From Deltaproteobacteria bacterium (GTDB taxonomy: Bacteria > Desulfobacterota > Syntrophia > Syntrophales > UBA6807), in NCBI GenBank assembly GCA_016935565.1, contig JAFGQS010000118.1, positions 1 to 53,174 of the forward strand: DNA of 53,174 nt, read 5' to 3'. This document shows, in pieces, positions 10,490 through 19,678 of the stretch. The translations under genes and the position numbers were made by a program. Each line of letters opens with the position of its first letter. Within the stretch, counting starts at the first letter, position 1. A model generated the notes under the pieces. That model made no database searches. It was not told the origin of the DNA and was given only the letters and a program-made list of their open reading frames with translations.

Positions 10490-11320
10490 ATGAAAAACGT
10501 GAAGATTACTATACTTGGATCAGGGACGTGTGTACCTTCCTTAAAGCGAAGTTCTCCTTCGGTATTGGTGAGGCTAGGAAATGACACGATCCTGTTAGAT
10601 GTGGGTGCCGGAACAATTCGAAGGCTTCTCGAAGCAGGAGGATCCATTTATGATGTTTCACATGTGTTATTCAGCCATCTTCATCCGGACCATACCGGTG
10701 AGTTTGTGCCGTTTCTTTTTGCTACGAAATATCCCGAAACGTATCGTCGAAGAAATCCCTTTATTGTAGCGGGATGCCGTGGACTGAGTGATTTTTACGA
10801 TCGCCTTACGGTGGTCTACGGACAATGGATTCAGCTTGATCGAGGATTGTTAAACCTGGTCGAAGTCGATAACGCGAAGGAGGATCATGTACATTTTGAT
10901 TCGTTTGATATTAAGACCCTGCCGCTTGACCACATAGAGACCAGTATCGGTTTTCGTATTATCATGGCTGATGGAACATCTATTGTGTACACGGGAGATA
11001 CCGATTTTTGTGGGAATGCGATAACACTTGCTGATGACGCAGATATACTTATCTGTGAATCTGCCATGCCCGATGCATTAAAGGTTCCGGGACACCTTAC
11101 ACCTTCACTTGCGGGAAAAATTGCATCGGAAGCAAAGGTAAAACACCTTGTCCTGACACATTTTTATCCCGAATGCGACACCGTGGATGTAACAGCTCAG
11201 TGTCGGAAAACATATGACGGTCCACTCATCCTTGCCCAGGATCTCATGGAGATAGAAATCGAAGGAGCCGAAGTTAGAGTAAAGAAAACAGGAGCCAGGA
11301 GTCAGGAGTCAAAATCTTGA
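10490..11320 (+). CDS. MBL-fold metallo-hydrolase, ribonuclease Z-like
   Basis: SHLHPDHTGE metal-binding motif, TGDTDFC, LTHFYPE; C-terminal GARSQESKS encoded by repeat DNA. Confidence 0.85.
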   Translation: MKNVKITILGSGTCVPSLKRSSPSVLVRLGNDTILLDVGAGTIRRLLEAGGSIYDVSHVLFSHLHPDHTGEFVPFLFATKYPETYRRRNPFIVAGCRGLSDFYDRLTVVYGQWIQLDRGLLNLVEVDNAKEDHVHFDSFDIKTLPLDHIETSIGFRIIMADGTSIVYTGDTDFCGNAITLADDADILICESAMPDALKVPGHLTPSLAGKIASEAKVKHLVLTHFYPECDTVDVTAQCRKTYDGPLILAQDLMEIEIEGAEVRVKKTGARSQESKS

Positions 11321-11390
11321 AGTCAGGATGAGGAGATTGATGAACGTATTTTTTTCTGAATTCTGAATTCTGTCTCCTGACTTCTGACTG
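11288..11390. repeat. Degenerate 7-bp-periodic repeat array with inverted arms
   Basis: AGGAGCC AGGAGTC AGGAGTC ... TTCTGAA TTCTGAA TTCTGTC TCCTGAC TTCTGAC; GAAGTCAGGA (11319-11328) is the exact reverse complement of TCCTGACTTC (11375-11384). Confidence 0.75.
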
Positions 11391-11436
11391 GTGGGTATTC
11401 TTGACACCATGTCGGGAGTCCTGTAAGAGATGTGAC

Positions 11437-12879
11437 ATGAAAAAAAGGATAACAGTCTACCTTCAATATTGCGGTAAATTGCCACTGCGTATTCTCACCG
11501 ATGCTATACGTGCTTTTTTCGAAGACAATTGTTTCCATTTGTCGGCTGCGGTAGCTTTTTATTCGATCATATCGGTTATTCCCATCCTGTACCTCATTTT
11601 TTATGTGAGTGGATTCGTATTAGGATCGTCGGAAACTGCGTATGTAGCTGTTGTAGATTTTATCAAGGACCTCAATCCGTACGTTGAAGAAAAATTAATC
11701 TTCGAAGTAAAAAAATTGTCGGATGTCAGCGGGTTCGTCGGGTGGATAGCATTTGCATTTCTTTTGTGGATTTCAACCATGTTTGTAACGTCTCTGGAGA
11801 CGGCCTTCACAGCCATATTCAGAGTGGAGAATAAACGACACCTCTTTCGATCTTTATTTATGGGTGTCGCAGTTATCCCGGCAGGACTTATTATGATCCT
11901 ATTTTCCATAGTGGTAAATACAGGGGAGAGCATTATCGGAAAATGGGAGGTCGGATATTTTTTACTTAACAGCACGCTTCTTCGATATGTTATTCCCCTT
12001 TCAATCATTGTTTTGTTTTTTACCCTCATATATATGATAATACCCAATAAGAAGGTGTCCCTTATCAATGCCTTGATCGGTGGCACCGTCAGTACAATAC
12101 TTCTCGAAGTTGCAAAACAACTCTTCAACGTATATTTATCACTTGGCGGGAATCCTGCCGGTTTTGTTTACGGTTCACTGAAAGCTCTTGTATATGTCGT
12201 GATCTGGGTGTTCTATCTGGCTACAATAACGTTGTTTACGGCAGAGATTGTGTCTGTTTTAGAACGGAGGAAAGGGGATATATCATTGATTAAAACTGGG
12301 CCGTTAATACTGGCATCAGCTTCACCGCGGCGACAGGAACTCCTGAGGGTGCTGGGCATAGAGTTTGATGTCATCCCGAGTGATGTCGATGAAGAGTTTT
12401 TAAATGGAGAAACTCCGAGAAACCATGTTTTGCGACTTGCTCGAGAAAAAAGTACGTCTGTTTCTCACGATAACCCCGCTGCATGGGTATTAGGTGCAGA
12501 CACCGTGGTGGTAATCGAAGACGAAGTGCTTGGCAAACCGGAGACGCAGAAAGAAGCAAGATCAATGCTGACGAAACTCAGTGGCCGGTCCCATCACGTT
12601 TTAACGGGCTTTTCCATAGTCAAAGACGGAAAGCTTTTGATACATGATGTTATTGAATCGACCGTCATGTTTAAAGAGATTCATGAAGACGAGATAGAGT
12701 GGTATGTCAGTACAAAGGAACCGTATGATAAGGCGGGAGGATATGCCGTGCAGGGTATGGCTGCATTTTTCGTCAAGGAAATTCATGGTTCATATGCAAA
12801 TGTCGTCGGTCTTCCGTTGACGGAAGTTGTAACGGCATTGAAACATGTTGGTGCCATAGCATTTGAAGGGGGAGCGTGA
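11437..12879 (+). CDS. Fusion protein: YihY/BrkB-family membrane protein plus Maf nucleotide pyrophosphatase
   Basis: N-terminal polytopic YihY-like domain (HLSAAVAFYSIISVIPILYL) in-frame with Maf domain (LILASASPRRQELLRVLG, LGADTVVV, EPYDKAGGYAVQG). ATG at 11437 preferred over the TTG at 11401. Confidence 0.88.
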   Translation: MKKRITVYLQYCGKLPLRILTDAIRAFFEDNCFHLSAAVAFYSIISVIPILYLIFYVSGFVLGSSETAYVAVVDFIKDLNPYVEEKLIFEVKKLSDVSGFVGWIAFAFLLWISTMFVTSLETAFTAIFRVENKRHLFRSLFMGVAVIPAGLIMILFSIVVNTGESIIGKWEVGYFLLNSTLLRYVIPLSIIVLFFTLIYMIIPNKKVSLINALIGGTVSTILLEVAKQLFNVYLSLGGNPAGFVYGSLKALVYVVIWVFYLATITLFTAEIVSVLERRKGDISLIKTGPLILASASPRRQELLRVLGIEFDVIPSDVDEEFLNGETPRNHVLRLAREKSTSVSHDNPAAWVLGADTVVVIEDEVLGKPETQKEARSMLTKLSGRSHHVLTGFSIVKDGKLLIHDVIESTVMFKEIHEDEIEWYVSTKEPYDKAGGYAVQGMAAFFVKEIHGSYANVVGLPLTEVVTALKHVGAIAFEGGA

Positions 12880-13571
12880 TGTCAACAATACGAGAAAATA
12901 TTGAAAAGATACGGGAGAACATTGCAGAAGCGGCCGTGCGAGCCGGCAGGAACGTATCGGATATCAGGCTTATGGGTGTGACAAAGACCGTTGATGATGC
13001 AAGGATCATGGAGGCGATCGAGGCAGGTATAGACATTATCGGTGAAAACTATGTCCAGGAGGGGAAGCGGAAGATTGAAAAGATGGGGAAAACTCTCGAA
13101 TGGCATATGATCGGCCACCTCCAATCAAATAAATCAAAATATGCCATCAAACTGTTTGATCTTATTCATTCTGTTGACAGAATGAGTCTCGCCCGGGAAC
13201 TGGACAAACGGTCGGGAAATGCGGGTCTCAAAACCAAGATTCTCGTCGAGGTGAATGTCAGTGGAGAAGAGACGAAAAGCGGTGTTCGAAAAGAGAATGC
13301 TCTTTCCCTTATTAAAGAGATTGCGGGCCTTCGAAACCTTGCCGTTCAGGGACTTATGACCATGCCTCCGTGGTTCGATAATCAGGAGGATGCCAGGCCC
13401 TTTTTTGTGGCCCTCAGAGAATTACGGGACAGGATCATTGAAGAGGATCTACCGGACGTTGTGATGAAAGAACTGTCTATGGGCATGTCCGGTGACTATC
13501 GTGTTGCCGTTGAAGAGGGTGCAACTATCGTGAGAATCGGTACGGCAATCTTTGGTGAAAGAGTGTATTAA
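12879..13571 (+). CDS. YggS family pyridoxal phosphate-binding protein
   Basis: LMGVTKTV, GENYVQE, WHMIGHLQSNK, LSMGMSGDYRVAVEEGATIVRIGTAIFG. Confidence 0.95.
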   Translation: MSTIRENIEKIRENIAEAAVRAGRNVSDIRLMGVTKTVDDARIMEAIEAGIDIIGENYVQEGKRKIEKMGKTLEWHMIGHLQSNKSKYAIKLFDLIHSVDRMSLARELDKRSGNAGLKTKILVEVNVSGEETKSGVRKENALSLIKEIAGLRNLAVQGLMTMPPWFDNQEDARPFFVALRELRDRIIEEDLPDVVMKELSMGMSGDYRVAVEEGATIVRIGTAIFGERVY

Positions 13572-13739
13572 AAATTTTGGTTTTTTGCAATTTAGTTGGA
13601 GAAGAGGGGCCAAGGATTCCAGGCCCGCCCTGTCGCAACGCGGTGATTACTAAAAGTATAAGCTAAGCTTCATAATGATGACAAATTATTGACAATCTAG
13701 TAAGGTTGATCGGTCTGGGCCAGGGGGTCAAGGGTTCAA

Positions 13740-13804
13740 GGCGGTGTCGATGATCGGATTTGGGAAATCGGGAACATGGTACCTGAAACCTGATTCCTTT
13801 TGCC
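13740..13804. repeat. Dispersed intergenic repeat copy A (7-bp-periodic family)
   Basis: 65 bp matching 41208-41272 at 56/65 positions without gaps by hand alignment; ends 2 bp before the stop codon of the 13807..14766 gene. Confidence 0.85.
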
Positions 13805-13806
13805 GT

Positions 13807-14766
13807 TTATTCATCCGATCCTTTGTATATAAATCGTTCGAAGAGCCGATGGTACGGTGTCCAGTGCGATTCGTCGTCGTTCGAGCTATCGATAAATCCC
13901 TGGAAAGCATTTATCTTTGCGTCAAGATCATCGATCATATTAACAAGCAGCGCTTCCGGTGTTTTGGGACGTTTAGGCGACCCGAATTCGAGAACTCCAT
14001 GGTGACTTAATAATATATGCCTGAGTTCCAGGGCGAGTTGCTCGGGAAAATCATCAAGAGCAGCGATTTTTTGATCGATAATTTCTACTCCGATAACGAT
14101 ATGTCCAATCAACCTTCCCTTATCAGTGTAGTCAATCATTTTTGCAAAGGACAGCTCATATATTTTTCCGATATCGTGAAGTATCCCACCGGCTATCATA
14201 AGATCCCTGTTAACAGTTCGGTAGTGGTGAGCGGCCATGTCAAGAAGTCGTGTGACCGAAAGCGTGTGTTCCAGAAGACCGCCGATGTAGCAATGATGAA
14301 GTCCCTTTGCTGCCGGCGCCCGTTTAAAGGCAGTGAGAATGTGGTCATCATGAAAAATGGCATTGAGCAATTCCCGCAAGGGGGGACTTTTAATTCCCTC
14401 TATATATGACATCAATTCTTCAAACATATCATCGATATTGAATGATGTCGCAGGAGAATAATCGGCGGGGTCGATTAAGGAATCGTCAACTTTCTCTATA
14501 TGTGAAATAGAGAGTTGCATGACATTTCTGTAGTTGACAGCCCGGGATCGTATTGCGATGATGTCTCCCTTTTGAAATAATCTATTGAATTCCTTTGCGT
14601 TATCCCACACCCGTCCGTCAATTTCTCCCGTTTTATCTCTCAGGCGGAGGTTCAGGTATGGTGATCCCTTCTGGGAGACTGCCAGGTTTTTTTCGGTAAC
14701 AAGAAACATACCGTTAATCTTGTTACCAGCTTCAATATCCGTCACATATAAATCTTTTGTTGTCAA
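13807..14766 (-). CDS. YhaM-like 3'-5' exoribonuclease (OB-fold plus HD domain)
   Basis: N-terminal OB-fold (NLRLRDKTGEIDGRVWD), HD motifs HHCYIGGLLEHTLSV, GGILHDIGKIYEL, LSHHGVLEFGSPKRPKTPEA. Confidence 0.88.
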   Translation of the reverse strand: MTTKDLYVTDIEAGNKINGMFLVTEKNLAVSQKGSPYLNLRLRDKTGEIDGRVWDNAKEFNRLFQKGDIIAIRSRAVNYRNVMQLSISHIEKVDDSLIDPADYSPATSFNIDDMFEELMSYIEGIKSPPLRELLNAIFHDDHILTAFKRAPAAKGLHHCYIGGLLEHTLSVTRLLDMAAHHYRTVNRDLMIAGGILHDIGKIYELSFAKMIDYTDKGRLIGHIVIGVEIIDQKIAALDDFPEQLALELRHILLSHHGVLEFGSPKRPKTPEALLVNMIDDLDAKINAFQGFIDSSNDDESHWTPYHRLFERFIYKGSDE

Positions 14767-15539
14767 AATATCACCCGTTCCCTGTGTGAATACACAGTCA
14801 TTTTTCCGTTCCTCATGTATCCGATGATTGTGATTCCCGCTTCATTTCCCATCATGATGGCCTGAGAGGTGGGGACCGCATGTGAGAGAATGACAGGTAT
14901 GCCCAACTTCCAGACTTTTGATGCAATTTCCGATGAAACCCGCCCCGTCGTTGCGATAATTTTTTTCGAACAATCAACGGCATTGAGTAAGATGTATCCC
15001 CCGATCATATCAAGGGTATTATGCCTTCCGATGTCTTCTCGTGAAACGATTAAACGGCCTTCGCCATCGGCCAGCGATGAGCAATGTGTTCCGTGTGTTG
15101 CCTTATGAATCACTGTTGCGTTGAGATGATCGTCCATAAGACGAAGGGCATTCGTCACCGATACCTTCATATCAGACGTGATTGTCTTTCCCATCTGCTC
15201 TGATCCGGTTTCACGGGCACCGCTCGAAAGAATAGATCTGTCGTGAAGGAGCTGTTTCCTGTCTATTGTACTCGCATGGATTTGTGATCCTCCATGGGAC
15301 ACTGTTATCCCGTAAAGGTCTTGACGTGATCTGATAATGCCTTCGGATTTGAGAAAACCGGCGGCTAACTCTTCAAGATGAATTCCGGCACAGGCTATTG
15401 TTATTACTTTATCACCGTTCAGGTAGAGTTCGACGGGGACTTCCCGTATAATACGATCCGTTATAGCGGATAGTTTCCCCCCGTCATACAATTGAACATC
15501 CCATACTTCGATGGGTATTTTTGTGTTATCAGCTTCCAT
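14763..15539 (-). CDS. fdhD: FdhD-like formate dehydrogenase accessory sulfurtransferase
   Basis: 258 aa; DIGRHNTLDMIGG, TGRVSSEIASKVWKLGIPVILSHAVPTSQAI motifs; canonical SSGC/CxxC cysteine appears absent (SSGARETG). Confidence 0.85.
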   Translation of the reverse strand: MEADNTKIPIEVWDVQLYDGGKLSAITDRIIREVPVELYLNGDKVITIACAGIHLEELAAGFLKSEGIIRSRQDLYGITVSHGGSQIHASTIDRKQLLHDRSILSSGARETGSEQMGKTITSDMKVSVTNALRLMDDHLNATVIHKATHGTHCSSLADGEGRLIVSREDIGRHNTLDMIGGYILLNAVDCSKKIIATTGRVSSEIASKVWKLGIPVILSHAVPTSQAIMMGNEAGITIIGYMRNGKMTVYSHRERVIF

Positions 15540-17454
15540 TCTCTTTTCGTTCCCGGAGGACCCGATGGTCTTCGACGCGGATCGTCAATTTCGTTTTGTC
15601 AAAATATTCCATAAGTGGAATTGCGTATTTTCGGGAGAGACCTGTCAGGTCTCGAAACGTTGACGGCGTCGCTTTCTCATGCTTGACAAGAAATTCCCTG
15701 TAATCATTTTTCAGTGCAGCAACAGCATCTTTATGAAAGTACATATCCTCATTGATCTTTACCAGGATTCCTTCTGTAAGCATCACCGTAAGCACGTTCG
15801 CCGTTTCTTTTTTCTTTTCGGAGAAGCGTGCCATGATTTCCTTGGTTGATGGGGGTGTCAAATGTGCTTTGAGGTAAATGGCGCCAATATTGTCACGCAG
15901 ATGTTCCAGTTCTCCCTGGAGGTGAACGCGATGGTCAGGTTGACGGACATTTTCTTTTTCAACCACGATCATGCCTTCACGTTCCAGATCCCTTATTACC
16001 CTGTTAAAGAGTTTGGAGTCTATGTATTCTCCCACAGTAATTCTGAGTTCCTCCTTGGGATATCCTTCGCGTAAGGAAAATCTTTTGTGATAGTTTGCTA
16101 TGGTATTTACTATGGTGTTCTGTAAGGTTCCGTAGGAAGAGAAAGCGACCACTTTGAGTTCGTCCCTGTCCAACAGAAGTGCCTCTTTTTTTGAAAACAT
16201 TTCTTCCAAAATCTTGGTTTGTTTTTCTAAGGACACTCCTGTTCTTACAGAGAGGTGTCTGCCCGATATGCCTTCAAGGCCGGCGCGTTCCAAGATAATC
16301 TTTGTTCTCTCCGTGATATCATTACTGTTCAGTCCCTTCAGTTGATCACCGGTATTGTCTGTGTGCCTTTTTAACTTTTTTGCGAGGGGATCGAGGATGC
16401 GACCGCCCCCGATGGTATTGATGGGAGAATAACTTCGAATGACAAATCGATCTCCCCCTATTGCAATGGTTGGTGATTCCAACATGACCTGTGCATACAC
16501 CGTTTCACCGGGACTTATTTCGTTTTTATCAAAAAGGATAATTCGTGCGATTATTTCACTCGTTCCGGTATGAAATCGGACGGGAGTTCTATTTTTCAGT
16601 TTTTTCCCCGTATTCGGCAGGTATTGTAACAATACATCCATACGGACGGAGGATTCGAAGGTGTTGGGAGATGAGAGAATATTGCCTCTTTGTATGGTTT
16701 CTTTGCCGATGCCCTGGAGGTTCATGGCAGTTCGCTGGCCGGATACCGCTCCTTCAGCCGCTTCATTATGTATCTGAATGCCCCTGATCTTTGCCTTCAT
16801 CTGTTGAGGCATTATTTGTACCGTATCACCAACCTTTGCCGAACCCGACAGCAAGGTTCCCGTTACGACCGTACCGAATCCCCTCATGGTAAAGACTCTA
16901 TCAATGGGAAGTCTGAAAAAGCCGGGATCAGCTCGCTCCTCGGTTTCGGCGATAATTTTTTCAAGAGCTGAAAGAAACTCCGGAAGACCTGTCCCCGTGA
17001 CGGCTGAAAGCGGCACAATGGGGCATCCTTCAAGGAATGTTCCCGTGAGAAAATCACGGATGTCTTCTTTTACAAGACCACGCCATTCCTCATCGACAAG
17101 ATCTGTTTTTGTGAGGGCCACGATCCCTTTCCTGATGGCGAGAAGCTGGCATATATCAAGGTGTTCCCTTGTCTGCGGCATAACGCCCTCATCGGCCGCT
17201 ATCACCAATGCAACGACATCAATCCCACCGGCTCCGGCAACCATATTCTTGACAAATCTTTCATGGCCCGGGACATCGACGATCCCGATTTTTTGCCCAT
17301 TGTTAAGGGTTAATTGGGCAAAGCCGAGTTCAATGGTGATCCCCCGTTCCTTTTCTTCTTTGAGCCTGTCTGTGTCAATGCCGGTGAGGGCCTTGATGAG
17401 GGCGGTTTTTCCGTGGTCGACATGGCCGGCGGTACCCAGGATGATGTGCTTCAT
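15529..17454 (-). CDS. selB: Selenocysteine-specific translation elongation factor SelB
   Basis: GTPase motifs GTAGHVDHGKTALIKALTG, DVPGHERFVKNM, TKTDL; 641 aa with C-terminal winged-helix region. Confidence 0.95.
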   Translation of the reverse strand: MKHIILGTAGHVDHGKTALIKALTGIDTDRLKEEKERGITIELGFAQLTLNNGQKIGIVDVPGHERFVKNMVAGAGGIDVVALVIAADEGVMPQTREHLDICQLLAIRKGIVALTKTDLVDEEWRGLVKEDIRDFLTGTFLEGCPIVPLSAVTGTGLPEFLSALEKIIAETEERADPGFFRLPIDRVFTMRGFGTVVTGTLLSGSAKVGDTVQIMPQQMKAKIRGIQIHNEAAEGAVSGQRTAMNLQGIGKETIQRGNILSSPNTFESSVRMDVLLQYLPNTGKKLKNRTPVRFHTGTSEIIARIILFDKNEISPGETVYAQVMLESPTIAIGGDRFVIRSYSPINTIGGGRILDPLAKKLKRHTDNTGDQLKGLNSNDITERTKIILERAGLEGISGRHLSVRTGVSLEKQTKILEEMFSKKEALLLDRDELKVVAFSSYGTLQNTIVNTIANYHKRFSLREGYPKEELRITVGEYIDSKLFNRVIRDLEREGMIVVEKENVRQPDHRVHLQGELEHLRDNIGAIYLKAHLTPPSTKEIMARFSEKKKETANVLTVMLTEGILVKINEDMYFHKDAVAALKNDYREFLVKHEKATPSTFRDLTGLSRKYAIPLMEYFDKTKLTIRVEDHRVLRERKENGS

Positions 17455-17688
17455 GGAATAGTTCTTTCTGTTTGAAATCCTGTCTGCAAACCCGTGGTCT
17501 CAAGCATGTTTCGTACAGGAATGCACTGTGACCATCTGTTCCGAGGATACAGATTAATTATAAAAGAAATAACAGAATCCCCCAGTTTGTCAATAATAAA
17601 AAGATTTTCTCATTTTCGCTCAATGAAAATTATATTGATAAGAAGGATACTGATATGTTAGTTTCCGAACCTCACAAGGGGTATTGTC

Positions 17689-18111
17689 ATGAGGATACTG
17701 GGCATTGATTATGGAAGTAAACGATTGGGGCTTGCAGTGTGTGACGAACTGGGGCTGACTGCCCAGGGACTTACCACCATCACAAGAAAAAATCGGGAAA
17801 GGGATTTAGAAGAAATAGAAACGGTTATCAAACAGTATCATGTCGAAAAAATCGTCGTGGGATTTCCTTTGCGATTGGATGGTACGGAAGGTATCCAGTG
17901 CGAAAAAGTTAACAGGTTTGTCGACATCCTTGAATCGAGATTTTTGTTACCGATCGTAAAATGGGACGAAACACTGTCCACAAGAGAAGCGGAACAAATC
18001 CTGATCGAGGCAAATATGAGCCGGAAGAAGAGGAAGGGCGTCGTAGATAAACTCGCTGCTGCTATTATACTTCAGGGCTATCTGGATTACGTTAATCGAA
18101 CGAAGGATTAA
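17689..18111 (+). CDS. ruvX: YqgF/RuvX family Holliday junction resolvase-like / pre-16S rRNA nuclease
   Basis: MRILGIDYGSKRLGLAVCDELG, VVGFPLRLDGTEG, WDETLSTREAE. Confidence 0.93.
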   Translation: MRILGIDYGSKRLGLAVCDELGLTAQGLTTITRKNRERDLEEIETVIKQYHVEKIVVGFPLRLDGTEGIQCEKVNRFVDILESRFLLPIVKWDETLSTREAEQILIEANMSRKKRKGVVDKLAAAIILQGYLDYVNRTKD

Positions 18112-18115
18112 CTGT

Positions 18116-19147
18116 ATGGATATGAAGGGAAAGAAAAAACCTGCAACTCCTTTAATCCTCATCATATGGGCTGTCGCACTATCATTGGTGGTGTTCTATA
18201 CAGGGTATGTTTATTATGTGGATAGTCCTGTCAGTACGGAACCTCAGCAAGAATCAATAACCGTTGAAATTTCCAAAGGAGACAGCTTTACTGCCGTGAT
18301 GAATGCCTTGGAAGAAGTCGGTTTAATTAAGCACAGGAGATCATTCTATTTGTTGGCAATTCTCAGGGGAGCACCGAAACACATCAGGGCCGGTGAGTAT
18401 GAACTTGATACTTCAATGACTCCCAGAGAAATACTCGATAAATTCCTGAAAGGTGAAATTAAAGGGTATCGCATACCTATCCCGGAGGGATTTACGGTGC
18501 GCCAAATTGCCTCGCGTCTATCTCATTGGAGACTTGTGGACGAGGAAGCATTCACGGAACGTGCGTATAATAAAGATTTCCTGGCATCACTCTATATACC
18601 CGGTGACAGCATTGAAGGATATCTTTTCCCGGATACCTATATATTGACACGATCGATGGGAGAAGAAGAAATAATGAGATTTATGGTCAGGCGCTTCCGA
18701 CAGAAGGTTACATCGGCAATGATGCAACGAGCAGGCGAACTTGGATTCACCTTTGAAGAGATTCTGATCCTTGCATCCATCATTGAAAAGGAGGGAGGAT
18801 TAAATGAAAACAAACCGTTGATAGCGGCAGTTTTTCACAACAGGTTGAAAAAAGGAATGAGACTGCAAAGCGATCCGACCGTCATTTACGGCATTGAAAA
18901 ATTCAATGGTAACCTGACAAAAAAACATTTGAAAAAAACAACGCTCTACAATACATACCGGATTGAAGGACTGCCACCCGGGCCGATCTGCAATCCGGGA
19001 ATCGATTCGATCATGGCCGCTCTTTATCCCGCACCGGTAAACTACCTTTTTTTTGTGTCAAAAAATGATGGGTCCCACCACTTTTCGGCCGATCTGGCCA
19101 ACCACAATAAAGCGGTCATAAAGTATCAGATTAAAAGAAGAAGATAA
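18116..19147 (+). CDS. mltG: Endolytic murein transglycosylase MltG
   Basis: One TM helix, YceG-like domain: PEGFTVRQIA, EGYLFPDTY, ILASIIEKEGG, LQSDPTVIYGI, YNTYRIEGLPPGPICNPG. Confidence 0.95.
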   Translation: MDMKGKKKPATPLILIIWAVALSLVVFYTGYVYYVDSPVSTEPQQESITVEISKGDSFTAVMNALEEVGLIKHRRSFYLLAILRGAPKHIRAGEYELDTSMTPREILDKFLKGEIKGYRIPIPEGFTVRQIASRLSHWRLVDEEAFTERAYNKDFLASLYIPGDSIEGYLFPDTYILTRSMGEEEIMRFMVRRFRQKVTSAMMQRAGELGFTFEEILILASIIEKEGGLNENKPLIAAVFHNRLKKGMRLQSDPTVIYGIEKFNGNLTKKHLKKTTLYNTYRIEGLPPGPICNPGIDSIMAALYPAPVNYLFFVSKNDGSHHFSADLANHNKAVIKYQIKRRR

Positions 19148-19157
19148 TAAATTTTCC

Positions 19158-19186
19158 TTGACAAAAGAAATGGACACCTCTATATT
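19158..19186 (+). promoter_or_regulatory. Sigma-70-type promoter of mraZ / dcw cluster
   Basis: TTGACA (19158-19163), 17-bp spacer, TATATT (19181-19186). Confidence 0.75.
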
Positions 19187-19194
19187 CACATCTA

Positions 19195-19220
19195 GTGGAG
19201 CAAAGTGGATGATTGTGGAG
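19195..19220 (+). promoter_or_regulatory. Candidate MraZ operator: three direct GTGGA(G/T) repeats at 10-bp spacing
   Basis: GTGGAG 19195, GTGGAT 19205, GTGGAG 19215; directly upstream of mraZ. Confidence 0.65.
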
Positions 19221-19231
19221 GGGGTTATCCG

Positions 19232-19678
19232 TTGTCAGTATTCAGGGGCAGATATTACCACACCATTGATGGAAAAGGCAGAATTATTTTTCCAGCCAAG
19301 CTGCGAGAGATCTTTGCGCAAAAATACGACAACAGAATGGTCATAACGAATTGGGATAGCTACCTTCTTGTTTTCCCGTACGAGGAGTGGACCGTTATTG
19401 AGCAAAAGATCTTTCAACAGTCTATTATCAGAAGGGAGGTGCGGGCATTCCAGCGTCTTTTCATGTCGGGTGCTGTAGACTGTACCTTTGATTCACAGAG
19501 AAGGGTTCTCGTACCACCCGCACTGAGGGAATATGCACAACTTGAAAAAGAGATAGTCATGGCGGGAATGGGTCGGAGTATCGAAATCTGGAACAAAGAA
19601 CGATTTGAGGCAGAGCTGGACAAATCGAGTCAGGATATTGAGATCTACAGCGATTATATGGCTGATTTAGGAATATAA
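19232..19678 (+). CDS. mraZ: Transcriptional regulator MraZ
   Basis: FRGRYYHTIDGKGRIIFPAKLRE and SQRRVLVPPALREYAQLEKE double AbrB-like repeats; TTG at 19232 with GGAGGGGG 7 nt upstream is a better start than 19205. Confidence 0.9.
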   Translation: MSVFRGRYYHTIDGKGRIIFPAKLREIFAQKYDNRMVITNWDSYLLVFPYEEWTVIEQKIFQQSIIRREVRAFQRLFMSGAVDCTFDSQRRVLVPPALREYAQLEKEIVMAGMGRSIEIWNKERFEAELDKSSQDIEIYSDYMADLGI

